In this document: piece by piece, positions 26,859 to 38,966 of the stretch
How positions within the stretch are numbered: position 1 is the stretch's first letter
How the letters are laid out: every line of letters starts with the position of its first letter
The notes under the pieces: model-generated
What the model saw: the letters and a program-made list of their open reading frames with translations, nothing else
Databases searched by the model: none
Told to the model about the DNA's origin: nothing
Made by a program: the position numbers and the translations under genes
NCBI RefSeq assembly: GCF_035582795.1
Contig: NC_134367.1
Location: 46,355,062-46,419,061, forward strand
DNA length: 64,000 nucleotides
Direction of reading: 5' to 3'
Source: Mycteria americana
Lineage: Eukaryota; Chordata; Aves; Ciconiiformes; Ciconiidae

Positions 26859-27770
26859 GTAGCATGTGCCTTTTTCTTTATGGACATAATAGCAAGTTAC
26901 ACTAAAATCAAAAAGCCCTATCTATGGCCTTGTCTTTTTCAGTCTAACCAAAGACAATAAATACGGTCCAATGCAAGGTCCAGGTGAGTTACATTTCCAG
27001 AAAAGAGGAAAAACCATTTCTATTCATTGTGTTGACAATGCACTTATAATCTGAAGGCGTGCAATTTCCAAATGGCCCCAATTTCCACCCTCAGCATGTC
27101 TGCATGACATGTAATGCCGTGCTGAAAGACCTCAGCTATGTCTGGAAGAGCTAGTTCTGCCATGGTACTTACTCCATCTGAAGCCAGTCCCTCTCAATCC
27201 ATTCCCCGCTCCTTGGACTTTTTTCTTTGCTCCACCACAGATGAAAATTCTGCCTGCGCTTGCTTTCCCACCATTTCCCAATCCTCCCTGCATGGCTCAA
27301 GAAGTCTGAGACTCTTTCACCCACCCAGCCCTAGGTACTCCAGCTCTCCATACAGCTTCTTGCTTACTCAGTGTCCTCATTAAGATGCCTTTCCTTTTTA
27401 GACAGCAGCATCCTCCTTCCAATTCTCAGACCCAGCTTCCTTCTTCACCCAGCTCTAATTTCTTTCCCAAACCATTCCTACCCTACTTTTCTCATTTTCA
27501 GCTCTCACTCCTAATCTGAAGGCCAAGTCATAGTTTCTCGCCCCCTTCCAACTTCCAGAAGTGCACCTGAATCTGCGTCTCCATCTTCTCTTCTCCTTCC
27601 TTTTTCACCCCATTCCTTCCCCTCCACCTCCATGCCAGGAAGCTTTGCTGTCTGACCTGTGTGCCTGACAATAACGAGCCTCTCAGGAAGCAGCGCAGAG
27701 CAGCCAGGAGGGAAAGATGCAGCCGTGTGCATCTCCAGCGGCGTTGCATTCAGTTACTGCTTGTGGATGG

Positions 27771-27790
27771 TGCATGCATGCATGCATGCA
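27771..27790. repeat. (TGCA)5 tetranucleotide repeat
   Basis: Five perfect TGCA units. The unit is itself palindromic, so the array is self-complementary. Confidence 0.9.
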
Positions 27791-30700
27791 TTCAGAGGAA
27801 TGAGCAAATGAAGGCTTTCTGAGGGAGGAGAGAACCTTCAAAGATGCCTGGTGCTGCTTTGATGCACACATACAACCTGTTTGGTTGGGGTTTTTTTCCA
27901 AACTCTTTTTAACTTGACCGAATTGGCATAATGGCTTTTCTTTGCAGCCTGGAACGTCAGTGCTGTGATCTTTGCTCTCGTTCCTGAACCTCTGGGTGAC
28001 AACAGAAAATTTTGGCCTTATTGATACAGTCTAGCAGCATTATAACCATGATTTTTTTAACTGGAAGTATGAGGCAACTATAACAAGAGGCAGCTCTCCC
28101 ATTCCCACCTGTAATGACCGGGATGCATTCAGATAGGAGGCAAAGAAAAGAGTGAGGTCTTCACCTCCTACCCTTAAAACCAAAGCATGCAGATTTTCAA
28201 ACGTGTTTATTTTTTCAGCAGCTCTGAATATGGACCTCTTCCAAAATAATGTATGAACACTGGATGTTGACCAGATTTTTCTGGATGTTTACTGGATAAA
28301 TATGTCGGTGTAGTGTAAAAGATGGCTATAAGAAAAAGGAAGAAGGAAATAATGGAGGAGGAGCACAGGAAGCCCTGCAAGAAACATTTGAGGGCTGGTA
28401 GGAGACACTAAAGCCACCTAATTGCCCTTGAGTAGTCCAGCCTAACCGTGACGGACCAGCCCAAGAGGTTTGAACCAGCAATGCCAAAACTCTGGAGCAA
28501 AGGACTAACTCGGAGACCCTTTTGGCTGCATAAAGACCTTCTCATTCGAGAGGAGAGCGAGTTGTCATGAAGCCATGGCAGGGAAAGCAGACTGACACAG
28601 GGTCCCCCAGGATTGTCGGTGCCAAATGCAAAAGCTACTGTCAGCTCAGAAAACGCTTTACTGACACACCGAAGATAAAAATCATGTATTGCCAACCACC
28701 CTCACCACACATCCCAAAACGTGCCATATGGCCGAAAGTACTACAACTGATTTTGCCGTTCCTCGGGTTCTGGTGTGAATTGACAATGAGTCTAACATAT
28801 AATTTACATCATCTTTTAACTTTTTGTGATGTATAACATCGGACAGCTTTGTCTGGGACAATCCATCATGAACTAGTCTTGTTGACATTTTGGATTCTCT
28901 CTTCTGACCTTGTCCTTTCAGCACAGGCATAATTGTGCTTATGATAATTTTATTCCCAGTTAGGCAGCGATTTTGCACACCTTTGAGTTACAGAATAACT
29001 AAGAAGCCAGTTCTCTGTACGACTGCTGAAACGAGGCACCTTGAACCAATTTATGCTGAAGCGCAGTCCGGTGGTGTAGCAGTAAATAAAAGTGAGTAAA
29101 CTCACCTCTCTCGGTGTGCATAAGTAGGTTAACTCTCTTTAGTTGTGTTTACTGTTGACTACACCACAGGTGCAATCTCAGCTGGGGGCTCCCTACTGAG
29201 GAAACACCGGCCATATGTTTGCGCAGCAGACAACGGGGGGGGGTTGTACAACCCAGTCCTCACGATATGAAGGGTCTAGCAGGCAAAGGGGAGGGATCCA
29301 GGCTCATTTCTGCCACCCAGCTCACGTGCAGAGAGCTTCCCATTTCAGCCAGGGAGCTCCAGGTTCAGGAATCATCCCTAATTTGTCTTTACTTACATAC
29401 CAGCATGGGGTTTTAGGGATTTTTTTAGATATGTTAATACTTTAGCAATTATCTAGGGTGATAGGCAAATCTTTTTTCTTGAAGAATCGACTGTTCAGTG
29501 TCACTTTAGTGGGAATATACAATTATTATGGTACATGAATTATTTGAGCTGTTCCCTGCGAAGACTGATTGCCTTTCATGGGCTGTGTGTGGGAGCGGCA
29601 GAGAAATCCCTGCTGTTCTAACTGGTGTCGGCACCCCCAGACAGTCAAGCATCGCTGCAGAAGAGTGACCATCATCTCACCTGTAGCAGGCCTCCAGCCA
29701 AGGTCTCTGCCCACCCTGCTCTCGAAACAAGAGAGTGATTTGTCTTGTTTCAAACCACTGGATTTACACAAATGTGAGAAAATCTCCTGGACCGCAAATA
29801 TTTAAAACTAAACTTTGAGGTATCACTCACTGCAGCAAAGAGAAAGGGACATCCCACCACATCCACGCCTGCATTTTCAGGGAAGAAACAGTTATGTCAA
29901 CCATAGCCTCCTTTCAATGTAAAACTTCTAGAGCAATTATTAGATTATCATACCGAATAGGCTATTACGCTCCCAGTGTGATAACTGGGTAACTAGACAA
30001 GCGCAGGTGTGTTTTAGTTGAAGACCAGAACTTCACAACATCACCCATTCACTTCTGCCCCTTTCAACACATTTTTCAGCCCCTTCAGTTCTGCTGCTAA
30101 AGCCGATGGGAGGAGATGGAGGGACAGACATCGATGTGACCAGGGGAAGAAGTAACCTCCTACAGAAATAGTTGTTGGAAAGCTGGAAGGAGTGGCAAAC
30201 AGCGGGAGCTCTGCATGCTGCTACGTTTTTTTGCTGCTTGCCACAATATTCTTTTGTGTTGTTTCTGGATCTGCTTCCTTTACATATGTTTTTCAACTGT
30301 TTCTGGCTGGAGGTTGTTATTACTGGAGCGTGGATGTGTTGCTGGAGATGCTATTCAAGTTCGCAGACTTCTTGCATGCTGCTAACTTCCACTGCCCTTG
30401 GCGCTCTTGCCCCCTGTCAACCAGAGTTTATTTGCCATTAAATGTAAAAGGAAAGGTATCTATTATTTAAAATAAAAGGTATCTGTTATTTATCAGAAAG
30501 ACTAGCTCCCTGGGGAACAGCGACTTGTTTTTAGCATTGGTCTGGCTACGTGGTCTAGGCTTCATACGTGAAGGAGAGGTGCTTCTGGAGCTCAGGGAGG
30601 CAGCCCAAGAACAAGACAATTTCCTTTTATCTCCTCCACAGCCTCCTCACCTACTCCATTTCTGGAAGCTGTAACTTAACATAGCATTAAATGTAAATGG

Positions 30701-31180
30701 TTATCAATCCAGTCCAGAAAGTGAGCAAGAGACACTAATAGACAAGACATGGATGTTTTAGACAAATGCCGAAGCTCATGGAGGAGCAGTAACATCGCAA
30801 TAACAGAAACTGAGTTTCAATTGAGTTGAAAAAGCAATTATCTGGTGCTATGGAATGAAGTGAGAACAAGGTAAAATTTTATGATGTTCTGATTCCTCTT
30901 TTTCACAGCTTTCTCCAGGTGGCAAGGGGGTTGCCATGACCTTTGCGTTTAACCGTGAGGCCACCAAAGACCACCCCAGCTCCGCTGCGTTCCTCCTCTC
31001 CCAAAACAGCCTTGGAATAGTAACGTTTGGTTTGAACCTGGCTTCCTCAGACTTTTCTTCCGGAGCTTTCCTGGAGCCTCAGGACAAACGAGGAAGGACT
31101 TTCGAGGTGCTGCCAGCATCCCCCCGACAGGCCGAGATGTGATGTGGGAAAGAGCTCGGGGATGCTGCCGGGAGGAACAG

Positions 31181-31275
31181 GGCCGCCGGGGCCGCCTCAA
31201 GCGGGGCCGTCCCCCCTCTGCCGCCCCCGGGGCGGCGGAGGGGGGACGGCCCCGCTTGAGGCGGCCCCGGCGGCC
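31181..31275. repeat. 95-bp near-perfect palindrome
   Basis: Two 47-nt arms (31,181-31,227 and 31,229-31,275) are reverse complements with a single mismatch (31,219 T against 31,237 G) around one central base, 31,228. The outer ends read GGCCGCCGGGGCCGCCTCAA on the left and TTGAGGCGGCCCCGGCGGCC on the right. It could extrude as a cruciform or fold as an RNA hairpin. An assembly fold-back artefact must be considered. Confidence 0.95.
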
Positions 31276-31299
31276 GTCAGCCCCCGGCATCCTGCGCCC

Positions 31300-31317
31300 C
31301 GTGGGTGCGCACCCACG
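31300..31317. repeat. 18-bp perfect palindrome
   Basis: CGTGGGTGCGCACCCACG is its own reverse complement. It lies 25 bp beyond the 95-bp palindrome and 30 bp before a T-rich tract. Confidence 0.95.
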
Positions 31318-31346
31318 CATCCCCCTCCCACGCTCCCCCCTCTCCT

Positions 31347-31410
31347 TCTTTTTGTCTTTTTTTTTTTTAATTTTTTTTTTTTTAATTTTTTTGTTTTTAA
31401 ATTTTTTTTT
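31347..31410. repeat. T-rich tract
   Basis: About 64 bp of nearly pure T interrupted by short AA or G, directly downstream of the two palindromes and splitting the CpG island. Confidence 0.9.
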
Positions 31411-32114
31411 CCCCTGCAGAAGTCGAGGTTAAAACCCTGAAACCCGAAGCCCTGAAACCGAGCTGCTTGGCCCCGCCACTCACACCCGTGTCCGTTCCGC
31501 AGCCCGGGAGCCGTCGGGAATGGGGGGCGGGGGGGGCGGGGCGGGCAAGCGGCTGTCTGGGGTGACCGTGCCCCGTGGGTTACGCGTGGGTGACCGCGGA
31601 GCTGAAGGAGTGGAGGAGCAGGGGAGAGGGGGTTTCTCAGCGATTTCCATCTCCCCCACGGGCAGGAAAAGGCAGAAACACGCGTGTCTGCGTGGGGGAG
31701 GGAGGGGGAGCCGCTGAGGTTTTATTCTTGAGAGAAGCAATTAAATACGAATTAGTTTCACTCACGCGGAGGGAAGACAGCCCTGCCTCTGTCCCTACCC
31801 CTTCGGGGCGGCCGGTGGGTCAGCCCGTGGGCCAGCGTGGGTGCCCGGGCCCCGCCTCCGAGCAGCCCCGGGCGGCGGGCGAGGGGCTCCCGCGTCCCCA
31901 TCCGCACCCGCGCACCCTCCGCGCTCTCCCGCCCCGACCGGCCTCGCCGCCACCTCCGGGGCGGTGGGTGCGAGACATTCGAGCGAAAGGCGAGGTTGAC
32001 CCGCAGCCGCTCCCGGGCCCCGCTCCCGGCGAGCCCCGGGGACCGGGCGGAGCGGGACGGGGCCGGGAGCGCTCCGTGCGGCCGGCGGGCGCCGGCGGCC
32101 GAACAAGCCTGGTC

Positions 32115-32680
32115 TCCCCAGCCTGCATTTTAATCCTGAAATCTGGAAATGGAAATTGTTTGATGTATGAGGAGACGTTATCTAATTAGGGCGTAAGAAA
32201 TTTAATCTTTCCAGCAGGCAGGTCATATAATTAATGTTAATTTAACGCTCAAATTCTCAGTCATTAATTTTTATTCTCTTAAATGTAGTTTGGCAGGGCC
32301 CCCTGATCCATGGCAATGGATTTTACTGGATGTAAGAGCACACTTGGTCTTTGGAGTGAATTACTGCAGCCCTTCCTATCCCAATAACAAGATCACATCA
32401 TGTATGCATTATTAAGCCATGTAATTGAATGGTCCATAGTTTGCATATCAGACTATTAAAATAATGTGTTTTGCTTTTCTTCCAACACGTAATGTTAAAG
32501 CCTTTGCGAATATTTGGTGATTCTGATAATTATCACCAAATTACTACAAATGTTCTCTTCATTAACGTGATTTCTTTCAAGCATTTTTAAAAAATGTGAA
32601 TAATGCATTAAGTGGTGGCTTGTAAAGTGTTTTTTAAATAAAACTTGTCAACTACAATTCGAAAACGAGACAAAAAAAGG
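32115..32680. promoter_or_regulatory. Strong candidate neural enhancer (conserved noncoding element)
   Basis: A sharply AT-rich block of about 560 bp is sandwiched between CpG islands. It is packed with homeodomain sites (ATTAATGTTAATTTAACG, CATTAATTTTTATTC, TGCATTATTAAGCC), an octamer-like GTTTGCATATC near 32,442, and a symmetric element at 32,512-32,541. In that element ATTTGGTGAT and ATCACCAAAT flank a 10-bp spacer and enclose the perfect palindrome TGATAATTATCA. The composition, length and position about 7.5 kb upstream of POU3F2 are typical of deeply conserved developmental enhancers. Conservation itself was not tested. Confidence 0.5.
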
Positions 32681-33014
32681 AGAGAAAATTAACAGTCGCT
32701 CGGGAAGAGAACAATTCTCCTGCAAGCTTGGAAAAGACGCCTTGCCTTTTTTCCCTATTTCAGATAAGTGACTGTACACCTTTAAAGTTTCACTTCATCG
32801 GGAGCAAAAGTGCATGCAATCTAAAGAACTGTCGATTGCAGATGATACAGAACAGATGGAGGAATAAAGTTGGAGCTTTTCCCTTTACAGGGAATGGATG
32901 GGGACATAGGCAGACAGACAGAGAGATTGATTTGAAAAGATACTGACCTCTCTCCTTCAGCTGCAATTTAACTTGTCCTGGAAAAAAAAACCCCAAGTGA
33001 AATCTGCCTCCTCC

Positions 33015-33060
33015 CCTGCCTGCCTGCCTCCTGCCTGCCTCCTGCCTGCCTCCTGCCTCC
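33015..33060. repeat. CCTGCCTG/CCTC minisatellite
   Basis: Repeated CCTGCCTGCCTC-type units, about four imperfect copies. Confidence 0.8.
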
Positions 33061-33409
33061 CCCCGCCCCAAGTTCGCACTGTCATCTGAACAAACTGCTG
33101 CGCCGATCTCAGAAGGTGAATAATTCTCAATTAACTAAGTAACTAACTTTCTTCTTGCCATCTTGAGTCACTCACGTAACTAAATCTTAAGCCTTCGAGA
33201 CCCTTCATTATTGCCTTCCCCCGCCACACTGTTTTCAAAGTTCAATAGCAAGGCAACAAAAAACACTGCTGCAAAATAAGAGTCTCTTTTAAAATTAAAG
33301 AGCTGTTCATTTGCGTCGGAATAAGTTATCCCCCCCCCTTAAATTATTTAGGCACAAAAAAAAAAAAACCAACAACCCCACTCCACAAAGCCCCACGCAG
33401 CCCGTGTCA

Positions 33410-34975
33410 GGATCAGTGTCACGGATGCTCTGCAGGGTGCGAAGCCACTGCGACCGAGTGAGGAGGCGCTGGATCAGGTGTGGTGTTGGGCTGTGTGACT
33501 CGGGGCATCCCGCAGCGCTCCGTCTTTGCTGCTCCGCAGCCAGAAGCGCTCGGATCCCGCCGGGCCGGCCCCGCTGCTCCCCGCGGGCGGCCGGCGGAGG
33601 ATGCGCGGCGGCGGGCGCGGGGCGGGGCGGCGCGGGGCGGCGCGCACGGCCGCTCCGCGGGGCCGGGGCCGGGGCCGGGCCGGGCCGGGGCCGCCGAGGC
33701 GCCTCGCCCCGCCGGGAGCCCGGGACGGCCCGCGGAGCGCTCTTATTTTGGTTGGGAGCGGGCAGCGCTGCCGGCTGGAGCCGGGAGAGCGGAGGGAGGC
33801 GAACTGTGCTCCTCTGTTTGGTTTAGGGTTGGGTGTTTTTTTCTTTCCCTTTCCCTCCTCTCTCTCTCCCCTTCCCTCCTCACTATAGCAACCAACGCCA
33901 GCCTGACAAAAATGCACCCTCTGTGGACAATGGCCCAGCCTTCCTGCTCGCCTCGCTCCTCTTCTTCCTCGCCGAGCGAAAGAAAGTTTCCAGCCCCCCT
34001 CCGCTTCTCGCCTCTCCCCCCGGGGCAGGCTCCTGCGCAAATCCCGGCGCGGGGCGACCGGGCCACGCTCTGCTCCGCCGGCACCGGGCCGAACCCCACG
34101 GGGGGAGCCGGGGGGACACACGACAAGCCGCCCCCCAGCCGGGGACCCCGCTTCCCCCAGCCGCCCTGCCAGCGGGACGGGGGGCTTCTGCCCGGCCGGC
34201 GGGGGCTGCCCCCCGTTGCATGGCGCTGCAAGGGTGTGGGGACGGGCTGAGGCCGGGGGGGCTGGCGGGACGCTCCCGGGCCAGCCGCAGCCCCGCGTCC
34301 GTGTGCGGGGCAGCCCTGCGCGGCCGGGGCCGGAGCGGTGCCGCCCGCAGACCCGGCGGTGGCTCAGCCCCGGCCGGCTCCCGGCTCCCGGGCTCGCCTC
34401 TTTGGTGGCGAAAAACGGCGTCCCCGGCCTGGAACGGCTTCTGCTTTGCACCGCGAGCGACCGAGCGGGGCAGTGGCGACCCGGAGCCCTCTGAGAAGGC
34501 GCTTCGGGAGAGGAGCGGGAGCTGTGCCCAGAAGTGCCCCGAAGGCTGGAGGGGGGAGGGAGGATCGCGTCCCCCGGTGAAGCAGGGACGCGATTCCTCT
34601 GAGCTCTTCCCGGGGTGCATGCTTGTCTCCACCAGACGTGAGCACTGAACGAAACAAACAAGAAAAGCAACCGTTAGATTTGTCAGAGAAGGCTGGGCAC
34701 TGGTCTCCCTCTCTCTTGCCTTCCCCCCCCCCCCCCCCTTTATTTAAATCTGTGGCTGCGTTTCGTCCTGCACACCTCCCCGGGCGGCGCAGGCTTGGGG
34801 AAGCCCCGGCCGAAGCCGCTCTCCCGGGCGGAGAGGCCGGCCCGCCGCCCCTCTCCCGCCGCTTCACCTGCTGCCCACACCGGTGAAACGCCCTGCAGCT
34901 CCTTCGCGGGGCGGTCATCCCCCAGCCAGGCTTTTGAACGCGAAGTGGCAAACTCCGCAACACCAATCGCGTCTG
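33410..34975. promoter_or_regulatory. CpG island about 6 kb upstream of POU3F2
   Basis: About 1.5 kb of CpG-dense, very GC-rich sequence with G-run clusters around 33,600-33,720. Overlapping open frames of up to 398 codons exist on both strands. They mirror each other, are dominated by R, G, P and A, and show no domain, so they are treated as non-coding. It may be an alternative or non-coding RNA promoter, or part of the bivalent domain of the locus. Confidence 0.65.
34723..34738 (+). repeat. C16 homopolymer
   Basis: Sixteen consecutive C on the + strand following a CT-rich run; one of five such tracts in the locus. Confidence 0.9.
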
Positions 34976-35029
34976 GGTCTGTCTCCGAGACTTCAATAAA
35001 CAAGCTGTATTAACTCCATCCAGAATTTA

Positions 35030-35860
35030 TCTCGTAGACTGATGGAATTTGTCTTTTTCTTCTTCTGCTCCTTCTGCTTCTCTTCCCCCCAAGGCCTCAT
35101 ATTCACCGCTCAAAATTTAGCAGCCTGCCTTTGATAAATTACTCAAAGTAATCCCTGCAACAGCTAAGTCTGACTGGCTGACGTTGTGTTAGAAGTCTTC
35201 ATAGCGGTATCTGTCTATAAAATATTCACTTGCGGACTACAAAGGGTGGATCATTTTTAATGACAAGATTCAGAACTGGAGGATGAAGGGAAAAGATTAA
35301 TATCCGTGAATTCAAATAATTTAATTTCAAATACTGAACTTAGAACATTATATCCTACTAGTTTAAACAGTGATGCAGATAAAATAGCAGAGTCTCGGAT
35401 GAATGAAGTGGCCGGAAGAATAGAGTTGCGGGGAATGTTGGGAATGAACATTAATGCAAACTTTACAGGAACTTTATTTTTTTTTTAATTCCACACCTTT
35501 CTATCTTCTGGGATAATCAGTATTCTAGCAGGGCAAAAATGTATAGGAAGTTACACGTGTGTGTGTGTCTATCTATATATGCAGGGAGAGAGATTTGCTT
35601 TCCTCTAGAGATAGGTGGAGAAATCTATTTAGACGGCGGATTTTAATTTCAATGGGTAATGTGAGCTTGTGCAATCAAAGTTATCAATTTCTGTCCTTTT
35701 TGTTTAGATTTCTTAGTTAAATGTGTTTGTTATATCTACCCCGAGGAGAAGCAACTTGAAAGTGTAGCTTTTGAGTCATCTTATAAATACATCCCTGAGG
35801 CTGCGGTTCTTGCAGCTTTAAGCAGTTTTCATTAAAGCAGCCAGCTGCCTCTTTGTGTAG
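35030..35860. promoter_or_regulatory. AT-rich block, candidate enhancer
   Basis: AT-rich stretch between CpG islands with TAATTTAATTTC near 35,319, TTAATATCCGTG near 35,298, ATTAATGCAAAC (octamer-like) near 35,449, and CAATCAAAGTTATCA (SOX/TCF-like) near 35,673. A short GTGTGTGTGT run lies near 35,557. The frame through 35,306-35,488 has no family resemblance. The regulatory role is inferred. Confidence 0.35.
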
Positions 35861-36279
35861 ATTGGATTTTTTTAAAGCAATCACTTGTGAAGCCCCGGCC
35901 TCAGTTTTGTCTCTCCGCAGGCCCTTAAAGTTGAAGTTTCATTCATGTCTTGGGTCTCTCCACCGAATCAGACTCCTTGGAGCAACACTGGAAAGAGCCA
36001 CACGAAAGTGCAGGCTTGAATACCTCATAGAGAAAGGTTAAAAAGGAAGCAGAGATCAAAACAATCCCATCTCACAAAAGGTGCATTAAATGCGCCCCAG
36101 CAGTAAGCACAAATCTTCCTAGTTGGCCTTTAAAGGGAGCACCAGGAGCCTCACGTTTATTGCACCCAGCAATTCTCTGAGCAACTCGCCGCGTCTTTGC
36201 ACTCCTGGCGCATTTCCTCCTAAAACAACATCTAATGGGAAGATAATAGAGACGCAGAAAGGAGGCGCGGGGATATTCT

Positions 36280-36295
36280 CCCCCCCCCCCCCCCC
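36280..36295 (+). repeat. C16 homopolymer
   Basis: Sixteen consecutive C on the + strand, after TATTCT and before GCCGCC. Confidence 0.9.
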
Positions 36296-36419
36296 GCCGC
36301 CTCCTTTCCTTTTAGCTGCTTGAGTCTATCTCAAGGCTTTGAGACCAGAGCTTAAAATAAGCTTTTCACCTGTAAACAGAAGAGGCATGTGCAATACATG
36401 TTACCCACGCTACAAACGC

Positions 36420-36775
36420 ACGCACCCACAGGCAGGCGGGAGGGTGTGTTTGGAGGGCGCTCCCCAGCCCCCAGAGCCGGGGAGGCTGGCGAGCAGCGGC
36501 TGGGAGCCGAGGCTCGCTGGGAACGAGCTGTGCTCGTGTTTTGCTGCTGGAAATGCAGCTTTCTCTCCGGCGTGCACGGAGTTGAAACGCCAAGGGAGCC
36601 CACCACCTCGCACGCCGGAGCCCGCCGCAGCAGCCCGAGGCGGGTGGCGGGCAGGGGACCCCCGGGCGAGGGGGTGGCCGGGCGTGGGGCGGCCGGAGGG
36701 CTCCCGGAGCCCGCCAGCGTCCCTCTGCATGCACCTGCTGTGTATGCAGCACCTCGCCTCCCAGCCAGGAGAGAG
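36420..36775. promoter_or_regulatory. Small CpG island
   Basis: About 350 bp of GC-rich, CpG-containing sequence between AT-rich flanks, 3.1-3.5 kb upstream of the POU3F2 start. Mirror-image frames on both strands are not considered real genes. Confidence 0.5.
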
Positions 36776-37059
36776 CTCCAGTTAAGTGGCGCTCTATGTA
36801 TTTTATAGCGAATATTCTCGAGTAGCTGCACTGCAATGAAGGAGATATCAAGGAGGCCTGTCAGTTCAAAGCTTTTGGGGTTGTTTGAAAATCTTCTTCA
36901 CGTCAAAGTAAGCAGCCCTAGTATTTGAACAGCTGCTTTGAACAGTGAAAAGGGCTGAGCTGAATCAAAACACTGCAGTGTCTGCCCAAGACACCGCATC
37001 ACCTTCAACCTGCTTTTATACGAGCAGAGAAAAGGAAAGAAAGGCTGGTGAGACCTCTA

Positions 37060-38060
37060 ATCCCGCGGGGTCAGCTCCGCCAGAAAGGGGGCACATGACT
37101 GTCTCTTTCACATCCCGAGCGCCTCGGACCCGAGCGGGTCCCCGAGCGGCGGCCGGAGCCGGAGCCCGCGGCGGGCAGCGGCGCGGCGGTCGGGCGCTCG
37201 CTCCCCGCTCCCCGGCGCTCCCCTCCACGGGGGGAGCCGGGAGCCGGGGATGCTTAAGGAGCGCTATTAATGACAGGGCTAACAATGATGGGGAGGACGA
37301 GGAGGTGGAGTCTGCGGCGGCTCTGAATGCACCGGCCGCGCTCCTCGCTGCTCCCAGCTGCGACTCCATAGGCGTGCGCTCAGCCGGGGAGGGGGCAGGA
37401 GGGACGGCAAGGGGCTTTGCTGCGGGGCGCGGGTTTTGTCCGCCTCCTAATGCCGTGTTGCCACTTCGGTAATTGCGTGATTACCGTTAGCCTTTGAGCT
37501 CTGCCGCTGGGGCGGCAGGGGTGAGAGGCACGCAGGACGGTGACCGCAGGCATCACCGGCCAGGACGGAGGGCCGGGGAGGGCGGGGGGGGGGAGCGAGA
37601 TGCTCGACCGGGGCAGGGCTGGAGGGGTTTTCCCCCAAAAAAGTGATGGCTGGAGCTCGCTGACCCCCGCGTCCCGTCTCCTCGTCGTGGCGAGCCGCGG
37701 GGAGCGCGGTGCTGCCGGCGCCCCACGGGGACCGGCTGTGCGTGGGACGCGCGCACGCCGTGGGGCCGGGGCGCAAGGGAGTTCCCTCGGACAGTCACCG
37801 GGGTAGGTCCGTGCCGGCCGAGCACCGCACGCTGGAGGCACCCGCGTGAAAATATAGCCCCGATAATGACGCGTGGCGTGGCCCCTCGAGTCGCGTCCAC
37901 GCATGAACTTTTGGCAGCGGACCTGGAGGCGGGCTGGCGGGAAAGCGGCCCCCGGCGGAGCCTCGGCGGCCCCGGGAGCGGGGCGGGAGGGCTGGCCCGG
38001 GCCCGGGGAGCAGGGCGGCTCTCCCAGGACGGTCCCCGCGATGCTTTGGCGGAAGCCTGC
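37060..38060. promoter_or_regulatory. CpG island about 2 kb upstream of POU3F2
   Basis: About 1 kb of CpG-dense sequence. It encloses a short AT-richer insert at 37,255-37,300 (CTATTAATGACAGGGCTAACAATG) that carries a TAAT core and a TGACAGG Meis-type site, suggesting a regulatory module inside the island. No supported transcript. Confidence 0.6.
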
Positions 38061-38344
38061 AGCGGACTTGCCCTTTTGTTTTGTTTCAACTCACTGGTCT
38101 ACACCTAATTGGGAGGAGAGACACGAGAAAATGAGCATCAAATTATAAAATTCCTGTGTGCCCAGCTGTTTCCACACGGGAAACAAAAGGCAGAGCTTCA
38201 CTTCAGAGGCACTGACTTCCCTCCCCGCGACACTCGCAGAACAGGCAGTATTGTTCTTCCCTTCGCCTGCACGTCGAAGAAAGGGGAGAAAGAAACCCTT
38301 AGGAAGAATCTCCACTCTTTCATGGACAAAGTTTGCTTCCCCCC

Positions 38345-38400
38345 CTCTCCTCCTCCTCCTCCTCCTCCTCCTCCTCCTCCTCCTCCTCCTCCCTCCCTCC
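38345..38400 (+). repeat. (TCC)n trinucleotide repeat
   Basis: About fifteen TCC units ending in CCCTCCCTCC. The polypyrimidine is on the POU3F2 sense strand. Confidence 0.9.
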
Positions 38401-38950
38401 GTCCCCACCCCCCGGCAGAAGGAGCTCTTGATACGCCGCTGAACTAACGAAAGGAGGTAACTCCTGCTGCGCCCCTTGTCTCAGGGCACTGGATATCCTG
38501 TTTATGCTGCTTCTGTGTATATGTTTATGTGCAGGAGCCCATCCCCCCGCTCCTCCACACCCCCACGCAGAGGAATATTTCCAGGCAAGGAGCCTTTCCA
38601 GCGCTCACGTTAAATACGATGATTTATAAACAACTCGCAGAAGAAAGCTGTTTCTTGTTAGTAGTAATAAATTCCCCGGTCCGCCCTAGCGCATTATTTC
38701 GATGAAGATAGCGGGAGCCTGCGACGCGCACCTACCCCCGTGAGCAGTTTATTTTCGAGACAAAGCTATGGCTTCCAGCTCAAAAATGGGCAGCGAACTC
38801 TTTTCGCGGCGGCCAGCCCGGGCGCTGCTCATTCCTAGGAAATCCGGATCCAGTTCCAGGGTCTCCTTCCTTCCTGTCCGGGCCGCAACTTCTTTTTTTT
38901 TCCCCTATCCCTCTCTTTTTTCTAATTTTTTTTTCCCCCTCCTCCATCCT

Positions 38951-38966
38951 CCCCCCCCCCCCCCCC
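38951..38966 (+). repeat. C16 homopolymer
   Basis: Sixteen consecutive C followed by seven A, about 20 bp before the CpG-dense promoter region of POU3F2 begins. Confidence 0.9.

Larger units (their letters stand above)
26473..31139. other. Upstream intergenic desert, part 3
   Basis: No gene was recognised. Minor repeats are an AC run followed by AT at 26,837-26,858, a TGCA tetranucleotide run at 27,771-27,790, and a G9 run near 29,236. Pyrimidine-rich sequence fills about 27,400-27,640. A weak imperfect hairpin (9-bp arms GTGGTGTAG / CTACACCAC) spans 29,071-29,167. Confidence 0.65.
31140..32110. promoter_or_regulatory. CpG island about 8 kb upstream of POU3F2
   Basis: GC-rich, CpG-dense DNA in two parts (31,140-31,320 and 31,430-32,110), separated by a T-rich tract. 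It is the first island met after 31 kb of desert. It contains the 95-bp palindrome described separately. Open frames on both strands are products of GC richness and share residues through the palindrome. It could be a distal promoter or a polycomb-type regulatory island. Confidence 0.65.

Noticed and set aside
29071-29167. Imperfect hairpin with GTGGTGTAG / CTACACCAC ends, possible MITE
   Set aside because: Only 9 bp plus a 7-bp internal match pair; no target duplication or repeat family recognised.
33474-34670. 398-codon open frame on the minus strand and a 256-codon frame on the + strand in the 33.4-kb CpG island
   Set aside because: Both strands are open over the same GC-rich DNA. The products are R/G/P/A-rich without domains, and stops are rare simply because of GC content.
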